64,000 nucleotides of DNA from Mucidula mucida (GCA_015501055.1 JADNYV010000019.1:62001-126000); one strand, 5' to 3'. Shown: positions 22,618 through 35,736, counted from the stretch's first letter. Numbers and translations are program-made. The notes: generated by a model not told the origin, from the letters alone.

Positions 22618-22754
22618 CACTATTGGTATTTATACATGTACATTCTTGGTCTTCATTTATGCTATTGATTTGACGACGAACGAAATCCCGGTTGTACATT
22701 ACAGACACAAATCGACAAGCTACATTACAATACATCCGAATATACAGTACCATA

Positions 22755-24268
22755 TTAAAGTTTCAACGGCTCTACATCGTCGAGGCTCAACATACTATGA
22801 AGTTGCGTCGGCTCTTGACCGATCCGTGGCGTGAAGCACAACTTTCCCTCTAGCTTGGGACTGGTGATCTGTCGTGGACTTTGTCCAAAGGGGTATGTGT
22901 CGCCGTGCTTGAAAGGGTTCTTGCTGGTGCCGACAGCCTTCTTCCGTTCAGCACTTTTCGATACCGCCCCGCTGCGCTTGACAGGACTGCTGCGCGCCTT
23001 TGACGGACTCCTGCTTCTTCTGCCCCGCGTCGGTATCTCCGTATACATATCATCCTGGTTCTCCTCTTTTGCCCATCCGAAGACTTTGTTGGTGCTGGGA
23101 GTCGGAAGGGGTGACTCTTGCATTATCCTGAACCCGCCCAAACTTTTCTCCCCAACACTCTTCGCGTCCATACTCTTCTCGCGACCTAAATTCGAGCTCA
23201 GCGCAGCCCATCCCCAAGTGGAGGATGACGCGTTGCTCTTCTCCCGTTGAACCGTAGCAGCATAGTCCGAATTCTGCCTCGCGTGCGGGTGCCTCCGCCT
23301 AGTTCTCGCTCCCTCCACTTCATTCTCATCATCGGTTTCATAATCGTTGAGGAACTCCATGTCATCGTCTGTACCTTCGTCTTCGTCGACCTGGGAATAG
23401 GAGGACATGGTCGTATTCGTCTTGGTCGTCTGCGCACGCGATATCGGCTTGCGTGAGGTACGTGTTGATTTGGTACGTGGACGAGTCTTCGGCAATGCCA
23501 AGAAAGAGGCCGTCTCGACATCGTTCCACGATTGATCGTCCTTCTCCGGTAGGACAGATGGTGCGAGAGGAGAATCCCATTTCGACTCATCTCTTAGCTT
23601 ATAGCCTCTTTCCGCTTCCATTCACGACTGCCATAAGCCGGTCCAACTTCGAGCTCATCGTGCTTCCTCCTCCTTGTCCTTGGTTTACGAGTCCAACAAC
23701 CGCACACGATCCAAGCACATACGCTGCCCAAGATAATTCCGACGATGGCAAACACGGGCACAAGATAGTACATGAGCTTGGGAGATTGGGTCTCGGGATT
23801 CTTCTTGGGATAGGTGACGAGAGTCGGGACTTCAGTCAAGGATGTTGCGGTTATGGTAACGAACGATGGCAGAGATGAACTCGGAGATGGCGAGGACGTA
23901 GAATTCGTCGATGAAGGGGCGCTAAGCGGCATCGTTGATATTGTGGCGCTTGAGATTTCGACATCGGTTTCCGTGGGCAACGCAAAGGATAGAACGGGAT
24001 TGGTATCCGTCACGGCGAGATCTGGTGCGAGCGGCGTATATTCAATAGGCGTTGGTGTAGGCGTCGTTCCAGCCGGCGGGTACGGCCACCAGTAATTATA
24101 GCTGCTCGAAGACGTCGGGATTGGCAGCTCGCCAGGCATAATCAGCTGGCGCACTACGGGTTGCTGCTCAACGCATAAAGCGGGCGGGAGAGTCCCAACA
24201 ACGAGAGTGAGGAATAGCCAGCTCATGGTACAGAGACAAGTCGAACCGATCGGCCTGTAGTGGCGCAC
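22755..24268 (-). CDS. Single-pass membrane protein with Ser/Thr-rich ectodomain and basic cytoplasmic tail
   Basis: From the ATG at 24268 (or the internal M near residue 15) a hydrophobic signal segment (MSWLFLTLVVGTLPPALC) is followed by a Pro/Ser/Thr-rich region. One transmembrane helix (LVPVFAIVGIILGSVCAWIV) is followed by a basic stop-transfer (TRKPRTRRRKHDE). The cytoplasmic part continues in another frame from about 23621: an acidic stretch (DEDEGTDDDMEFLNDYETDD) and a Ser/Arg-rich tail with SPSKARSSPVKR. The two frames overlap by 28 bp, so one missing or extra base near 23600 is the simplest reading. The layout resembles fungal wall-sensor-like or adhesion-type membrane proteins, but no family is assigned. 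Confidence 0.65.
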
Positions 24269-24274
24269 AAGCAG

Positions 24275-24288
24275 CCCTAGGGTTAGGG
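24275..24288. promoter_or_regulatory. Telomere-like CCCTAGGGTTAGGG motif upstream of the membrane-protein gene
   Basis: The 14-bp stretch lies seven bases upstream of the ATG at 24268. It contains one TTAGGG and an inverted CCCTA. TTAGGG-type boxes can bind Myb-domain factors near promoters in fungi; no function is shown here. Confidence 0.3.
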
Positions 24289-24652
24289 TACAAATGTACT
24301 TTTTCCTGTCGATCGAGGCAGAGTTGCCAGCTCAATGAGATTTTGCGTGACAAGCGTGTCCAACTCATTCTAGGCTAGTAGTCATTGAGTTTGAATGGAG
24401 TGGTCGCTAAATTTCTGACTTGAAGCTTTATCGGAAACCACGAACCGTGGAGGATAATAACGTTGTGTTGGCAATTATCGTCAGAGCTAGCGCTTGAGCA
24501 GTGCTGTAAAGTTGAAGTTGATGGTATGTACTCAAGAACTTGAACATGACTGTCCACGCTATCTCCCGGGATTTTCCGACGCTTCAAGCTTCAACGTTCA
24601 ACTCTCACTAGATACTTTTGGCTCAACATAGCAAGCTACCATTCCCACATTT

Positions 24653-25343
24653 TCATCTTGTCCACAAACCATCCCTCAACCTCTTCGTCAAACTCGAGCT
24701 CTTGCCTCCAGAACGAGCTCCCGACCCACGCCTTCTGAAGGTATTGATCCCAAAAGAGAATCTCAGCGATGCCCTTCCTAACGCGATATCCCGCGACATG
24801 GGGGCGCGGCCCAACGAGTTCATGTCTGCAATCATCCTACATCAACCAAAATGATATGTCAATCTCAACCCGTCTTACCTGGCTGGCCGGACACCGTCAT
24901 GAGCAACGAAATTCGTGGCTTCAAAGTCCATCAAGTGATCCGCTACAGATGATGCGTAATGCCGATAAACCAACGTATTCAAGTCAGCGCCTTCGCTAAA
25001 TTGAGCTACGCGTCATTGTATCATTGGCCTGTCTTCCGTAGACAGGTAGGTAGTAAGTACTCACGTTATAACACCCTCCGGCGCCTCCATATTCTTCTGG
25101 ACACTGAAGAACACCCGCACGCGGAGCCCAGAACGGGTTGGGCGCATGCTTCTCTAGCGGCCAGGCCGTCATCCTCATCGCCGTCTCTTCCCTATCCCGC
25201 AATTCGTCATGCTCCTGCACCAGCGCGATCTTCTTCTCTTCTTCCGTCAGGCTCTCGAATCTAGGGAGTCCGAGTTTTTGGCGATCATCATCCCGCGCTT
25301 TCCTAAATGCGACGACTTTTTGTTCAGTCCATGGGCGAGGCAT
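24653..25343 (-). CDS. Small conserved-looking protein of unknown function
   Basis: Exon 1 from ATG 25343 encodes MPRPWTEQKVVAFRKARDDD, a charged helix, then WPLEKHAPNPFWAPRAGVLQ and CPEEYGGAGGCYN. An intron (about 25066-24999) is followed by a short exon (EGADLNTLVYRHYASSVADH) and, after a further intron near 24889-24842, an exon ending KRLRDGLWTR. About 190 residues in all. The consistent donor and acceptor signals support a gene, but I do not recognise the family and the last exon is less certain. Confidence 0.5.
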
Positions 25344-25404
25344 GGGTTTTGCATGGTCAGCCTTGAAGCCTCATTCTAGTAGTACAGACTGACAGCTTCT
25401 TTCT

Positions 25405-25750
25405 TCAGTAACGACGTGTAGTTGTGTCACTTACGTAGTGTGCACTAACCAAATAAGATAGACAGATATCATCTCCAGCGTGAGGAGAGTTCTTGTAACA
25501 ACTGTCGGGTATGCAAGCTGTTACGACTGATCAACCTCAAAGGAAGAAATGATTGTTTACCTATGAAGCTAATCTCGGTAGAGCCACGTAACGGCACGCA
25601 CAAATGAGGACGACGCGTTGTGGGACTCAGTTGCAATACCGTTTGAGCGTGTCCTTCAAATTCCTGAGGATAAAAGCGTGGTCCATGAATAACTGGTAGG
25701 TCCTCATGAGAGCTGAGCGGTGAGGCGCTGAAGGACACTCTACTTTCCAT
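25405..25750 (-). CDS. Possible small gene of about 100 residues
   Basis: Starting MESRVSFSASPLSSHEDLPV, with an upstream in-frame ATG at 25768, the frame continues through HGPRFYPQEFEGHAQTVLQL to an intron near 25563-25522. It then reads CIPDSCYKNSPHAGDDICLS to a stop at 25405. It lies between DNA2 and the previous gene on the same strand. No domain is recognised, so it could also be a chance ORF. Confidence 0.35.
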
Positions 25751-25811
25751 CGTCTCTACACAATACACAAATAATCCCTAATATTGCAGTCAGAAACGGG
25801 CCACAACTGCT

Positions 25812-28800
25812 CTACTCGTCTTCATTCATAAGATCCCTCAAAATAGGCCGCGTCTTCAACAACGCCTCCTTCCCAATGACCTTCGGCTTCTTCAACGGAC
25901 GAGACTCGCTCCCACCGCTATGCACATTTTCCACACCACGCTTCGGCGACCCCCCAGGAGAAAAAGCAGCCGCATGAGTATTATGCGCACCAGCAGGAAG
26001 CTGCAGAATCCAGTTCTTGCTCTCCATCAACGCAAAGAACTCTCTCAACAAGGGCGTGCCTTGCAAAGTCTTCCTCGAACCGAATATGATCAGCTTGGAT
26101 CGCGCCCGCGTAAAGGACACGTTCATCCGACGCCAGTCCTTCACCAAGTCGCCGATCTGGAAAGATGAGGATGAGCTGGCGAATGAAAAGGGAGAGACAG
26201 AGAAGCATACCAGGCCATCGGCGTTGGAGCGAACCATCGAAATGATGATACAATCCTTATCTCTCCCTTGACTGCGATCCGCGGTGAGAAGCTCGATGCC
26301 TTCGCGATGAGGGAGCAGCTGTGTCAACAGCTTGAGCTGCTGTCGATACAATGAAATGATTCCAATGTCGTCGGGCTCGACGCCGCTCCGCAACAAGGTC
26401 TCCGTGACCTGGGCAACCAACATAGCTTCGACTTCATTCTGGACAAGGTCGCCAACACGGGAATCGCGCGCCGGGACTAGATCCGTGTCAACAAAAACAG
26501 CTTTGCACCTTCGCAAAGTTGAGCAAGACGGGCTAAAGTAAACGAGCAGAGACCCACTTTTCAGACATTAAATAATCCAGCCAACAGCCTTTTTGATGGC
26601 ACGTCAACTTTCCGCCGTGTATGCTCTGAAGAAAGCGGCGATTGGGGAGCTTGAGAGATTGGTTGGCCACCTTCTGGGACCCACAGCGAAGACGATCGCT
26701 GTATATGAGCTTGTTGGAAAGCAGCATAATATCAGAGTTCATTCGATACTGGCATGTCAAATCGATGACGGAGTGTGGATGAGCGTCCGAAAGACGTCGA
26801 AATAGCGAGACGTCCAGGCCGCCTTTCCGTGCGTCGACGTTACGAACCTAGCAAAGACATCAATACAAGTCCGATTTGTCAAGAGTAAAGTGACACTGAC
26901 CAATGGAGGAAGCTGGAAATGGTCACCGACAAGAACAAACTTGTCAGCAAACCGGAGGGGTCCTACACACGTCGGAAGGGTAATCTGAGAAGCTTCATCG
27001 ACGATGCAGTAATCAAACTTGCGCCTCGAGAAGAGCGCACTACGCACGGTGATCAGTAAAAGAAAACAAATTATGACAGATAGACATGCTGATCGACGGA
27101 AAGACAAGTAGTCGCTACGATGAGAGGTGTCATGACTTGCTGCTCTAACTGCTCCACTGTGGTGGGAGTCCTCTTGGCTGCTAGAGTCATACAACGCACA
27201 CTGGGATGCACCTACACTAAAGTCAGCTAAATCACAACGACTGAGGATCAATCAAACCTTGTCAATGTTCCCCAGACGAAGAATGTTACAGTCCGCCTTG
27301 TCTTTCAACTTCAACAATATAGTGTCCACCGCGGAATGAGTATAGGATGTCAACAACACACTTTTCCCCATCGCCGTCAAAGCGCATATAAGGGCCGCAA
27401 TGACGGTCGTCTTGCCCGTTCCCGGCATACCCAGGATTAACGCATAGTCCTCAGCAGAAAGAACCTTGGAAATGGCCTGCTTCTGATTGGCATTTAGGTG
27501 TTCCAAATGAGGGGCAACACTCCACGGAAGATCCACTTGCGTGAAGACTGGCGCCTTCAAATCTACCACAAGCTCTAGCCTCCTCGAATCGCCTTCCGCA
27601 TAAAACAAGCGCGCCAAGTTCTCGCGAATGCGACCCATGCCGCTAAACAGCTCGTCACGATCGATGCGGAAGATAACTTCAGCTGGCGGTGCAGAAAATG
27701 CAGACAGACGTGTAAGGATAGGACCAAGGGAAAGATCGTGGTCCACCCCAAGAACCACATGGGTAGATGAAAGTTCGAGGAGAAAACCACGCGCCAGTGC
27801 CAATAGGTTGGGTTCCACAGAGATCGTGACGGGATCTCCGACGTTAATGAAACCGCTCAAGAACGATGCAGTGCCCATGAAGCTCGGAGAACGAACGAAC
27901 TTGTACGTATACTGATGAATCTTGGTGTCGCGACTGGAAGGGAGCGTGGCTGCCGGTTGGTATGTAAGGTCGATGACCACGTCGCTGAAGCAGCGGCCTT
28001 TCTCTTCACGCTCTGCGGCGCGCATGGTCCAAATCTCCTTGCGGAAACGACCGAGGTCGGATTCTTCCAGCGCAATGAGGTGCTCCCATTCTTTGAAGAA
28101 GGCTGTTTGTACCGGTGAAAGATGGGAAGTCTTGAGCGCGTAGGTATCAGCGATAGGTGAATTCGTGTCTTCAACGCCTTCAACGGCCTGAGGAAATAAG
28201 ATAATTAGCCGAAGGAACCAGAATATAGATTGTACACACTTTACGATAAAGCATGCACGTGTCTAGGGAGTAGCAACGCTTACAGACCCTCTCGTCGTCC
28301 AGAGTTGGCGGTAAGAAGGATTCACTTCCACCGCCAGCTTTCACTAGATGACGCCGCGCCATGTAACTGGCCATCTCATTCCGATAGATCATCAATCCGC
28401 GAAGCTCGTTGCGCCCGACAGGTACTTGTACGATTTCTTCGCTTTGAGTGTAGTAGAGAAGTCCAGAAGTAACTTGGATCCCATATCTCTTTTCAGCGAG
28501 AATGGTGTAGAGCATCGTCTGAGCGCGATGTTCCATTCCTGCAATAGATCGCCCTGTTTTGACTTCAAGCGGTTTAGGACCCTTAGTAACAACAGGTTGC
28601 TTTATAGGTGGTGTGGTCTCCGCGATGATAGTGTCGATAGTGGCGTCTATCTTACCCTTGATACCATGGGAAGGACACCAGATGTCTTCTTCGATATCAA
28701 GGACCTTTGTAATAGCCAATTTTGCAGTGGAATCGCGTACCGCCCTCGTATTCATGAGATTGGCGGATGGCTGAAGAGTATGCGTTAGTCGGTGAAGGCA

Positions 28801-29920
28801 GAAGACAGTGGACTAACCTTGGGCTCTTTGGCAATATACTTTTGGGAGAAGCCTTGTAGACCCTTGGCTCGGGCTTTGACTTCTCGCTTCGCCTGATCAA
28901 CGGAAAAGTTGATGCTTAGAAGGTCTGAGAGGTTGTTGCGCACTACTTGGTCGATCTTGTCATCCATCCAGCTATCTTCCCAGCGGTCTGCAACTAGAGC
29001 AGCTTGGAGGACGGTATGAAGCATGTTCCCCCACACCAATTGCGGTGTGACGTCGGAAGAAGAGTGGACGAGTGCAGATAGCAGGGGGCGACGACGACAT
29101 TGAGCAGCGTTGGAGAGGGCGGTTGCGGTTAAGAGAGTATCAGGATGAAGTATGAAGAGGTTTTGTTTCACAGAAATGGTGATAGTCGCAGTCAAGGAGG
29201 ACGACGATTCTTGCAAGAGGGTGAACTCTCCTAAGATGTTTGCCTTGTCGCCTGCCGCCTATAAGAATGACGTTGTAGGATAAGAACTGTAATGAGACTC
29301 ACCGACGCGTACATCGCTTTGCACCCAGTCGTCCTTCAGAATGACAGATCGACGTTCGTCACTTTTGCTCAATCTTACAACGAGTCGCTGATAGATACTC
29401 AGTTTCCAACTCCATCACAAGCAAGTGGACTCGCCTTTTCGCGCCGGTTTTCGACTACGCATTCTTCGACGGTCTGAATGGTGCATCGGGTGCAGGTTTC
29501 TCCTACATAGGGTGACTTGGAAACGTTAGAAAGCGCGTTCAAGCATTGAAGGCAGTTCATACATGCTTCAAGTCGGGCTCGGGTCTAGTAGGCTAATCCA
29601 TGACGCGTCAGAGGGTCCGAATCAACGTCGAATCGACGTACCGCAGCTTTCGCCTTCTTTGGCGACTGTTTTCGAGGAGATATATCGAAATCGTCCCAAT
29701 CGTCGATGCCCTCGAGGAGTTCCTCGGCATTGAATATGTACAGCGCCGGCGCAGGACCCTTGGCTTTCTCGCAAACTCGCTGTTTACGGACTGGTGTTGC
29801 CACAGGCGACGGCGTTTTGGCTTTCGGTTTCGTGGGCGAGGTGGCCCAAAGCGAGTCGTTGTTAAGAAGGTCATTCATAAAGTCGTCTTCCTCTTGTGAC
29901 GAGCGTTTGATGGGAGGCAT
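25812..29920 (-). CDS. DNA2: DNA replication ATP-dependent helicase/nuclease DNA2
   Basis: A long multi-exon gene from [20 protein letters not shown] (29920) to [12 protein letters not shown] (25812). The N-terminal nuclease part includes [30 protein letters not shown] (the ExK of the RecB-type PD-(D/E)XK nuclease) and the Fe-S cluster cysteines in [10 protein letters not shown]. The SF1 helicase has Walker [10 protein letters not shown] (about 27430), the DEASQI box (about 27000), CQYRMN (about 26755) and the motif V/VI region [20 protein letters not shown] (about 26250). This enzyme trims Okazaki-fragment flaps and resects double-strand breaks. The frame is continuous across introns, including one near 29295-29260 whose acceptor is GCGGCAG rather than the nearer TATAG. 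It shares a 113-bp intergenic region with IES6. Confidence 0.95.
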
Positions 29921-30033
29921 GGTGGTCAGAGACCTATGTGCAAAAACAGAGTAAACAGCGCGTCCCACCTGTCACGTGGTCGGAAGCAGATCGGGCCGTG
30001 GTACCGGTACCCAACTTGGTCTTGACCGTCATC
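29921..30033. promoter_or_regulatory. Short bidirectional promoter between DNA2 and IES6
   Basis: Only 113 bp separate the two divergent start codons, so control elements must be shared or overlapping. It contains CACGTG (about 29972) and paired GGTACCGGTACC-like sequence near 30000. Confidence 0.55.
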
Positions 30034-30773
30034 ATGTACGTCGCGTTCGCGTTCCTCGGTCTTTTCTGACGAATCTATAGGCCTCCTAAAGGCTTTGGGA
30101 GAAAGAAAGCTGTTTCAGATGGTACACCTGTAGTAGTCTTTGCTTTGAATGGTGGGATAGTCCTAACAAGCCGAAGAGTTTGGCAGAACAGTTGTCGTAT
30201 CTTCATAGTCCAAAGCCATTCAAAAACCCACATTATACAAAGGGAGTTGGCCGTCGGGCAAAGAACTTGAAGAATATGCTCAGTCAGGAGAAGGAACGCG
30301 AACGCGCTGAACGAGAGCGGAGAAGGCTTGAGAGACAGGAAGGTAATATGGACATAGATCCTGAACCCGCAGAAATGCCAACATGCAAGTGTTCTCTTCT
30401 TCAGGCTATGACATTGTACTCACGATATGAAGATGCTTCAATCGAGGCGCCGCCCTCTGTATTTCCTTTGCGTCACTACTGCGATATTACCGGTCTTGAG
30501 GTATATGGAATGAATTTGATGGGTCTTTACTGACGCTTTCTGTAGGCTCCATATACAGACCCGGCAACTGGTATGCGCTATCACGACAAGAGCGTGTACC
30601 AGGCCATCAAATCTCTGGTATGTTGACTTCAGATGAACCAAGGAGATCGCTAACACGCCCGCTAGACGGCCAGCTCAGCCAAGGAGTATTTATCAGGTGA
30701 GTCGACGCGGCGCGCGTATTTTGATTTGCTGAGACCTTTTCTAGCGCGCGGCGTGAATTCCATTGTTAAATAG
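30034..30773 (+). CDS. IES6: INO80 chromatin-remodelling complex subunit Ies6 (INO80C-like)
   Basis: The start codon appears split by the first intron: AT at 30034-30035, intron 30036-30080, then G CCT CCT, giving MPPKGFGRKKAVSDG. The next part includes KSLAEQLSYLHSPKPFKNPH and a coiled, charged segment (SQEKERERAERERRRLERQE). The YL1-C domain follows over three small exons: FPLRHYCDITGLE, APYTDPATGMRYHDKSVYQA and YLSARGVNSIVK. This domain and the short length identify Ies6, which with Arp5 forms a module of INO80. An intron at about 30130-30170 is needed to join the first two parts and its borders are the least certain. It is divergent from DNA2. Confidence 0.88.
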
Positions 30774-30907
30774 ATTATTGTAATACGCTGTAGCTGTCAA
30801 TGTCAATGATGTGGCTGTCCGCGTCACCCATAACGTGTGACGTCCACGTCTGAATTTCCCTCTTACCCTACATCGACCAGGCTCGACCTGGCCTAACGCT
30901 TGCCAAA

Positions 30908-33900
30908 ATGTCGGTCATGCTCACCAAATTCGAGTCAAAAAGCAACCGCGTCAAGGGTGCGCCTGCCCGCCTCGCGATCCCGACGTTCCGCTCACATTTC
31001 TCTCGCAGGCCTTGCCTTCCACCCGACGCAGCCATTGCTGGCTGCCGCGCTGCATAATGGGAGCGTACAACTCTGGAATTACCGAATGGGAGTGCTCGTT
31101 GACCGCTTTGAGGAACACGAAGGCACGTCGTGAAGATTTGGACAACAATTTGAAGCTGACGCTTTTACTGTAGGACCCGTCCGAGGTGTCCATTTCCATT
31201 TGAGCAGAGCCTTACTCGTTTCCGGAGGCGACGACTACAAAATCAAAGTCTGGGGTGCGTTGACCGGTGTCAAAAGGAGACAAAAGCTAACTCGCATCAC
31301 AGACATTCGACCACAGAATAGGCGCTGTCTGTTCACGCTGCACGGCCATCTCGACTATATCCGAACTGTTCAATTCCATCATGAAATGCCCTGGATTGTG
31401 GGTGGCAATTCTCGATTTCTGTGATATAAAATACTAAATTCGCCTAGCTCTCCACGTCCGACGATCAAACGATACGCATATGGAACAGCACATCTCGTCA
31501 GTGTATCGCTGTCCTAACTGGCCATACCCACTATGTCATGTCGGCCTTTTTCCATCCCAAAGACGACCTCATCGTATCCGCCTCCATGGACCAAACTGTG
31601 CGTGTATGGGATATCTCAGGTCTTCGAAAGGGCGGGTCGTCTAGCAGCGGCCCTGGCAACTTTGAGACCTTTGACACGTTCTCTACCGTCAAGTACGTGC
31701 TTGAAGGTCACGATCGCGGTGTCAACTATGCCGTCTTCCACCCCACTCTACCTTTGATTCTCTCAGCTGCTGACGATCGCACCATCAAAATCTGGAGAAT
31801 GAGCGAGACTAAGGCTTGGGAGGTAGACTCGTGCCGCGGACATTTCAACAACGTATCCAGCGCTCTTTTCCACCCTAAATCCGAGCTCATCGTGTCTTGT
31901 GGTGAAGACAAGACTGTTCGCGTCTGGGACTTGGCCAAACGGACAGCTATCCAAACCTTCCGCAGAGAACACGACCGTTTCTGGGTCCTCGCCTCACATC
32001 CCAACCTCAACCTCTTTGCTGCTGGTCACGATAGTGGTCTGATCGTGTTCAAGCTGGAACGCGAACGGCCAGCATTTGCCGTTCATAACGACATGTTGTA
32101 CTACATTCGCGACAAGTATGTTCGCTCTTACGACTTCAACACCGGATCAGATATCGGTCTCCTGAGTGTACGCAAGTTTGGGAGCCCATATATGCCTCCC
32201 AGAACGTTAAGTTATAACGCGATGGAGAGGGCTGTCATCACGACAATATCATCCGACAACGGTCTTTACGAGTTGACTTCACTCCCGCAGCAAGTACAAG
32301 GAGAAGTCAAGGATTCTAGCGTAGATGGCAAGAAGGGTTCGGGACAGAGCGTCATATTCGTCGCGCGTAACAGATTCGCCGTGCTGAACAAAACCACTCA
32401 GGTTCCGACTTTCACTCGTTGGGCTCAATATATACTCACTGCTTTGCCGTAGTTGATTGAAGTCCGGGATCTGTCAAACTCCGTTGTGAGGTCTATCAAG
32501 CCTCCAGTACAAACGAATGAAATCTTCTACGGTGGAACTGGCTGCCTCATACTCAGCTCAACGAGTTCCGTTGTATTATTCGATCTCCAGCAGCAGAAGA
32601 CTCTTGCCGAACTGAACAGCCCACCGGTCAAGTATGTCGTCTGGAACACAGACTCATCCATGGTCGCTTTGATGAGCAAGCACAGTCAGTACCTTCATCC
32701 CTATACTTGAACGGTGCTGACATTGTGCGTAGCAATCACGATCGCGAAGCGCACTTTCGAAGACCACAGCCTCATTCACGAAACCATCCGAATCAAGTCG
32801 GGTGCTTGGGACGATGCTGGTGTTTTCCTCTATTCAACTTTGAACCACATCAAATACTGCCTTCCACAAGGGTAAGTTATCTGTCGTCAATCGCCATTCG
32901 CCATATTGAATTAGCATGTTGCAGCGACCACGGCGTGATTTGCACTTTGGACAACCCCGTCTACCTTACGCGCGTCAAAGGCAAGACTGTACACTGTCTC
33001 GATCGTTCAGCCCGTCCGCGGACGATTACCTTTGACCCGACCGAATACCGCTTCAAACTTGCACTACTCAAGAACAACTACGAGGAAATGTTATTTATCA
33101 TCAAAACCTCAACTTTAATCGGACAGGGTATCATTGGCTACTTGCAGAAGAAAGGATTCCCAGAGGTGCTGATCACTTGTCATAAAACGACGTTCATATC
33201 TGACGGAACATATAGATTGCGCTTCACTTCGTTCAAGACACCAACACTCGTTTCGAACTTGCGATTGAGTGTGGCAACTTGGATGTAGCGATGGAGACGG
33301 CAAAGGCAATTGACCGACCTGAATGTTGGGAACGTTTGGCGCAGCAAGCGTTGAAGCAGGGTAATCACAAGGTGAATTTAGGCACTCTTTGGAGGTGCAT
33401 ATCTTATTGACGAATTTCAGATTGTCGAAAAAGCATACCAACAGACCAAGAACTTCGACAAGCTCTCCTTTCTGTACCTGGCGACTGGTAGCACTGACAA
33501 GCTTTCGAAAATGCAAAAGATTGCTGACGCTCGTGGGGACCCCATGTCAAGGTTCCACAACGCTCTTTATGCTGGTGACATTGCAGGAAGGATCGCTGTC
33601 TTGCGTGATGTTGGCATGTGTATGTGCTCCGCATTTTATAGCTCGTTAAGCTTTACTAATCTTAATCTTTAGATCCTCTGGCCTACCTTACCGCTAAAAC
33701 CAACGGCCTCGAAGAACTTGCAGAAGAATTCTGGAAGCTGCCAGTCTGACTTCCGCCGATGTTGACGATGTCCCCAGTTTTGGTCCGTCGACGTTAGCTA
33801 CTCCCCTGTTGTCACGGACACGACGGATCTCGTCTGGCCATCTGTGTCGGCTGGCGAGAACTTCTTCGACAAGGCATTGGCTAATGGGAGTCTTGAAGGA

Positions 33901-35182
33901 GGTGTCGAGCCGAGCTATACCAATGGTGATGCTGCATCAGGAGCATTGGATGCTTGGGCTGAGGAAGAAGCCCACGAGGACATCGATCCCGAAGAGGGAG
34001 GCTGGGATCTTGACGCAGACGAACCTGAAGAATCTTTGGTCCATGTCAATGGTGACGATGTACCGGAGGATGAGGAACTTGGTGCGGGTGCGAACCCTGG
34101 AGTTGACGAAACAGAGTTGTGGGTCAGAAACTCCCCTCTGGCAGCAGATCACGTCGCTGCTGGATCGTTCGAGACAGCAATGCAGGTAGGTATCGTGTGC
34201 TTGCGCTCAGAACTACGTCTGATGCTCGCTCTAGTTGCTCAATCGTCAGCTTGGCGTCGTCAACTTTGGGCCTTTAAAACCCCTGTTCATGTCTGTGTAC
34301 CGCTCTTCACACACCTATCTCTCTCCCATAGCGTCATTACCTCCACTGAAGTTGAACGTCCGACGGAACCCCGCAGAGTCATCACCTGGTAGAGTGCTGC
34401 CTGTCGGCGTAATATCTCTCGATTCTTTACGAACGGAGTTGGCGGAAGGAAGCAGATTTGTGTCGCAGAACAAGCTCACCGAAGCGAAGACTGCCTTCAA
34501 ATCTGTGCTGCAGTCGCTGCTGTTGGTTGCTTTGACTTCGGACGCTGAAGCTGCCCAGGTAACGTATCTATCGTTTGAACCAAGTCTTGTTGTCTGATCT
34601 CTTCATTAGTGGCGGGAAACCGTTACCAGCGCTCGCGAATACCTACTTGGCGTATCGATCGAGCTTGAGAGACGGCGTGTCGCCGAGGAAGATCCTTCCA
34701 ATGTCCGCCGTAGCCTTGAACTCGCGGCGTACTTCACGCATTGTCAACTGCATCCGCCACAGATGCAGATTGCTCTTCGCAGTGCTATCAGTGTATTCGC
34801 CAAGGCGAATAACCAAGCTCACGCTGCTCGCTTTGCCAAGCGTCTATTAGAACTGAAGCCTGATCCCAAGATCGTTGCGACCGTATGTACACCTTTCCGT
34901 TCCGTCTCAACTCTTCAGCTGACTGGTTCGTTGCGCTAGTGTCGTCAACGCATCGCCGCAGGAGACAGAAATCCCCGGAATGCTGTCGAGATTACATACG
35001 ATGAATTTACACCGTTCGAGATATGTGCAGCGACGTACACGCCGATATACAGAGGATCACCCTCGGTGCACTGCCCGTATACCAACGCAGTGTACCTGCC
35101 ACAATTTGCTGGGAACCTCGATCCGTTGACAGAGCTGACGGAGATTGGGACGGCTGCGTCTGGGATGCCTGCGCCTTGGTGA
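30908..35182 (+). CDS. COPA: Coatomer subunit alpha (COPI coat)
   Basis: Start [18 protein letters not shown]40 repeats follow ([70 protein letters not shown]), then the second propeller ([18 protein letters not shown]), the alpha-solenoid ([20 protein letters not shown]) and the C-terminal domain that binds epsilon-COP, ending at 35182 ([11 protein letters not shown]). The protein coats Golgi-to-ER vesicles and binds KKxx cargo. About a dozen introns read in frame. Two single-base losses, at 33726-33729 and in the C run 33803-33806, disturb the frame in the linker after GLEELAEE; the second restores nothing that the first lost. This gene is essential in yeast, so these are probably sequence errors. 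Confidence 0.95.
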
Positions 35183-35736
35183 TTCTTCGTACATTGTATC
35201 CATGGGTGGTGGATCCGTGTGTTTGATACGAAAAGATATTTTATTTTCTCTGCACTTTGGAATTTTAGACGTTTCTTGTTCGTTTGTGTTTCCTCGGCAC
35301 GCGCACATTCGTGGCGCTCGGGGTGTTGAGGGTAGTTAGTGCGGTGATAAGTTGTCAAGACTGTACCTGAACACACACAGGCGCGAGGTACTACTGCACA
35401 GCCTGTGCACAGCTCTGATCGGCATGAGCTCCGTGACTCGAGGCTACTGGCCTGAATGAGCCTCTTCCTCCTTTATAAACACATTTGAGCTATTTTCTAG
35501 GTATCTGTACGTTTTCCTGAACTGGAGGATCCAGCTCCGAATGCAATCCGGATGCCAAGAGGACTCTGGTCCGTAATCTTCAGCGTGCCTCGGCCGTAAG
35601 CGTTTTGAAAGCGGATTTCCGATCTGACGATGCCAAGGATAGAGGACCTTAAAAAAGGACTGTCAAGAACTCGGGGGCAGAGTCAAGGTTCCTCCCCGCT
35701 TCTGTCCTTGCTCCCTCGTACTAGTCCCTCTTTCAA
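35183..35736. other. Intergenic region
   Basis: COPA 3' flank followed by the promoter of the DUF1275 gene. No gene or repeat is recognised. Confidence 0.6.
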
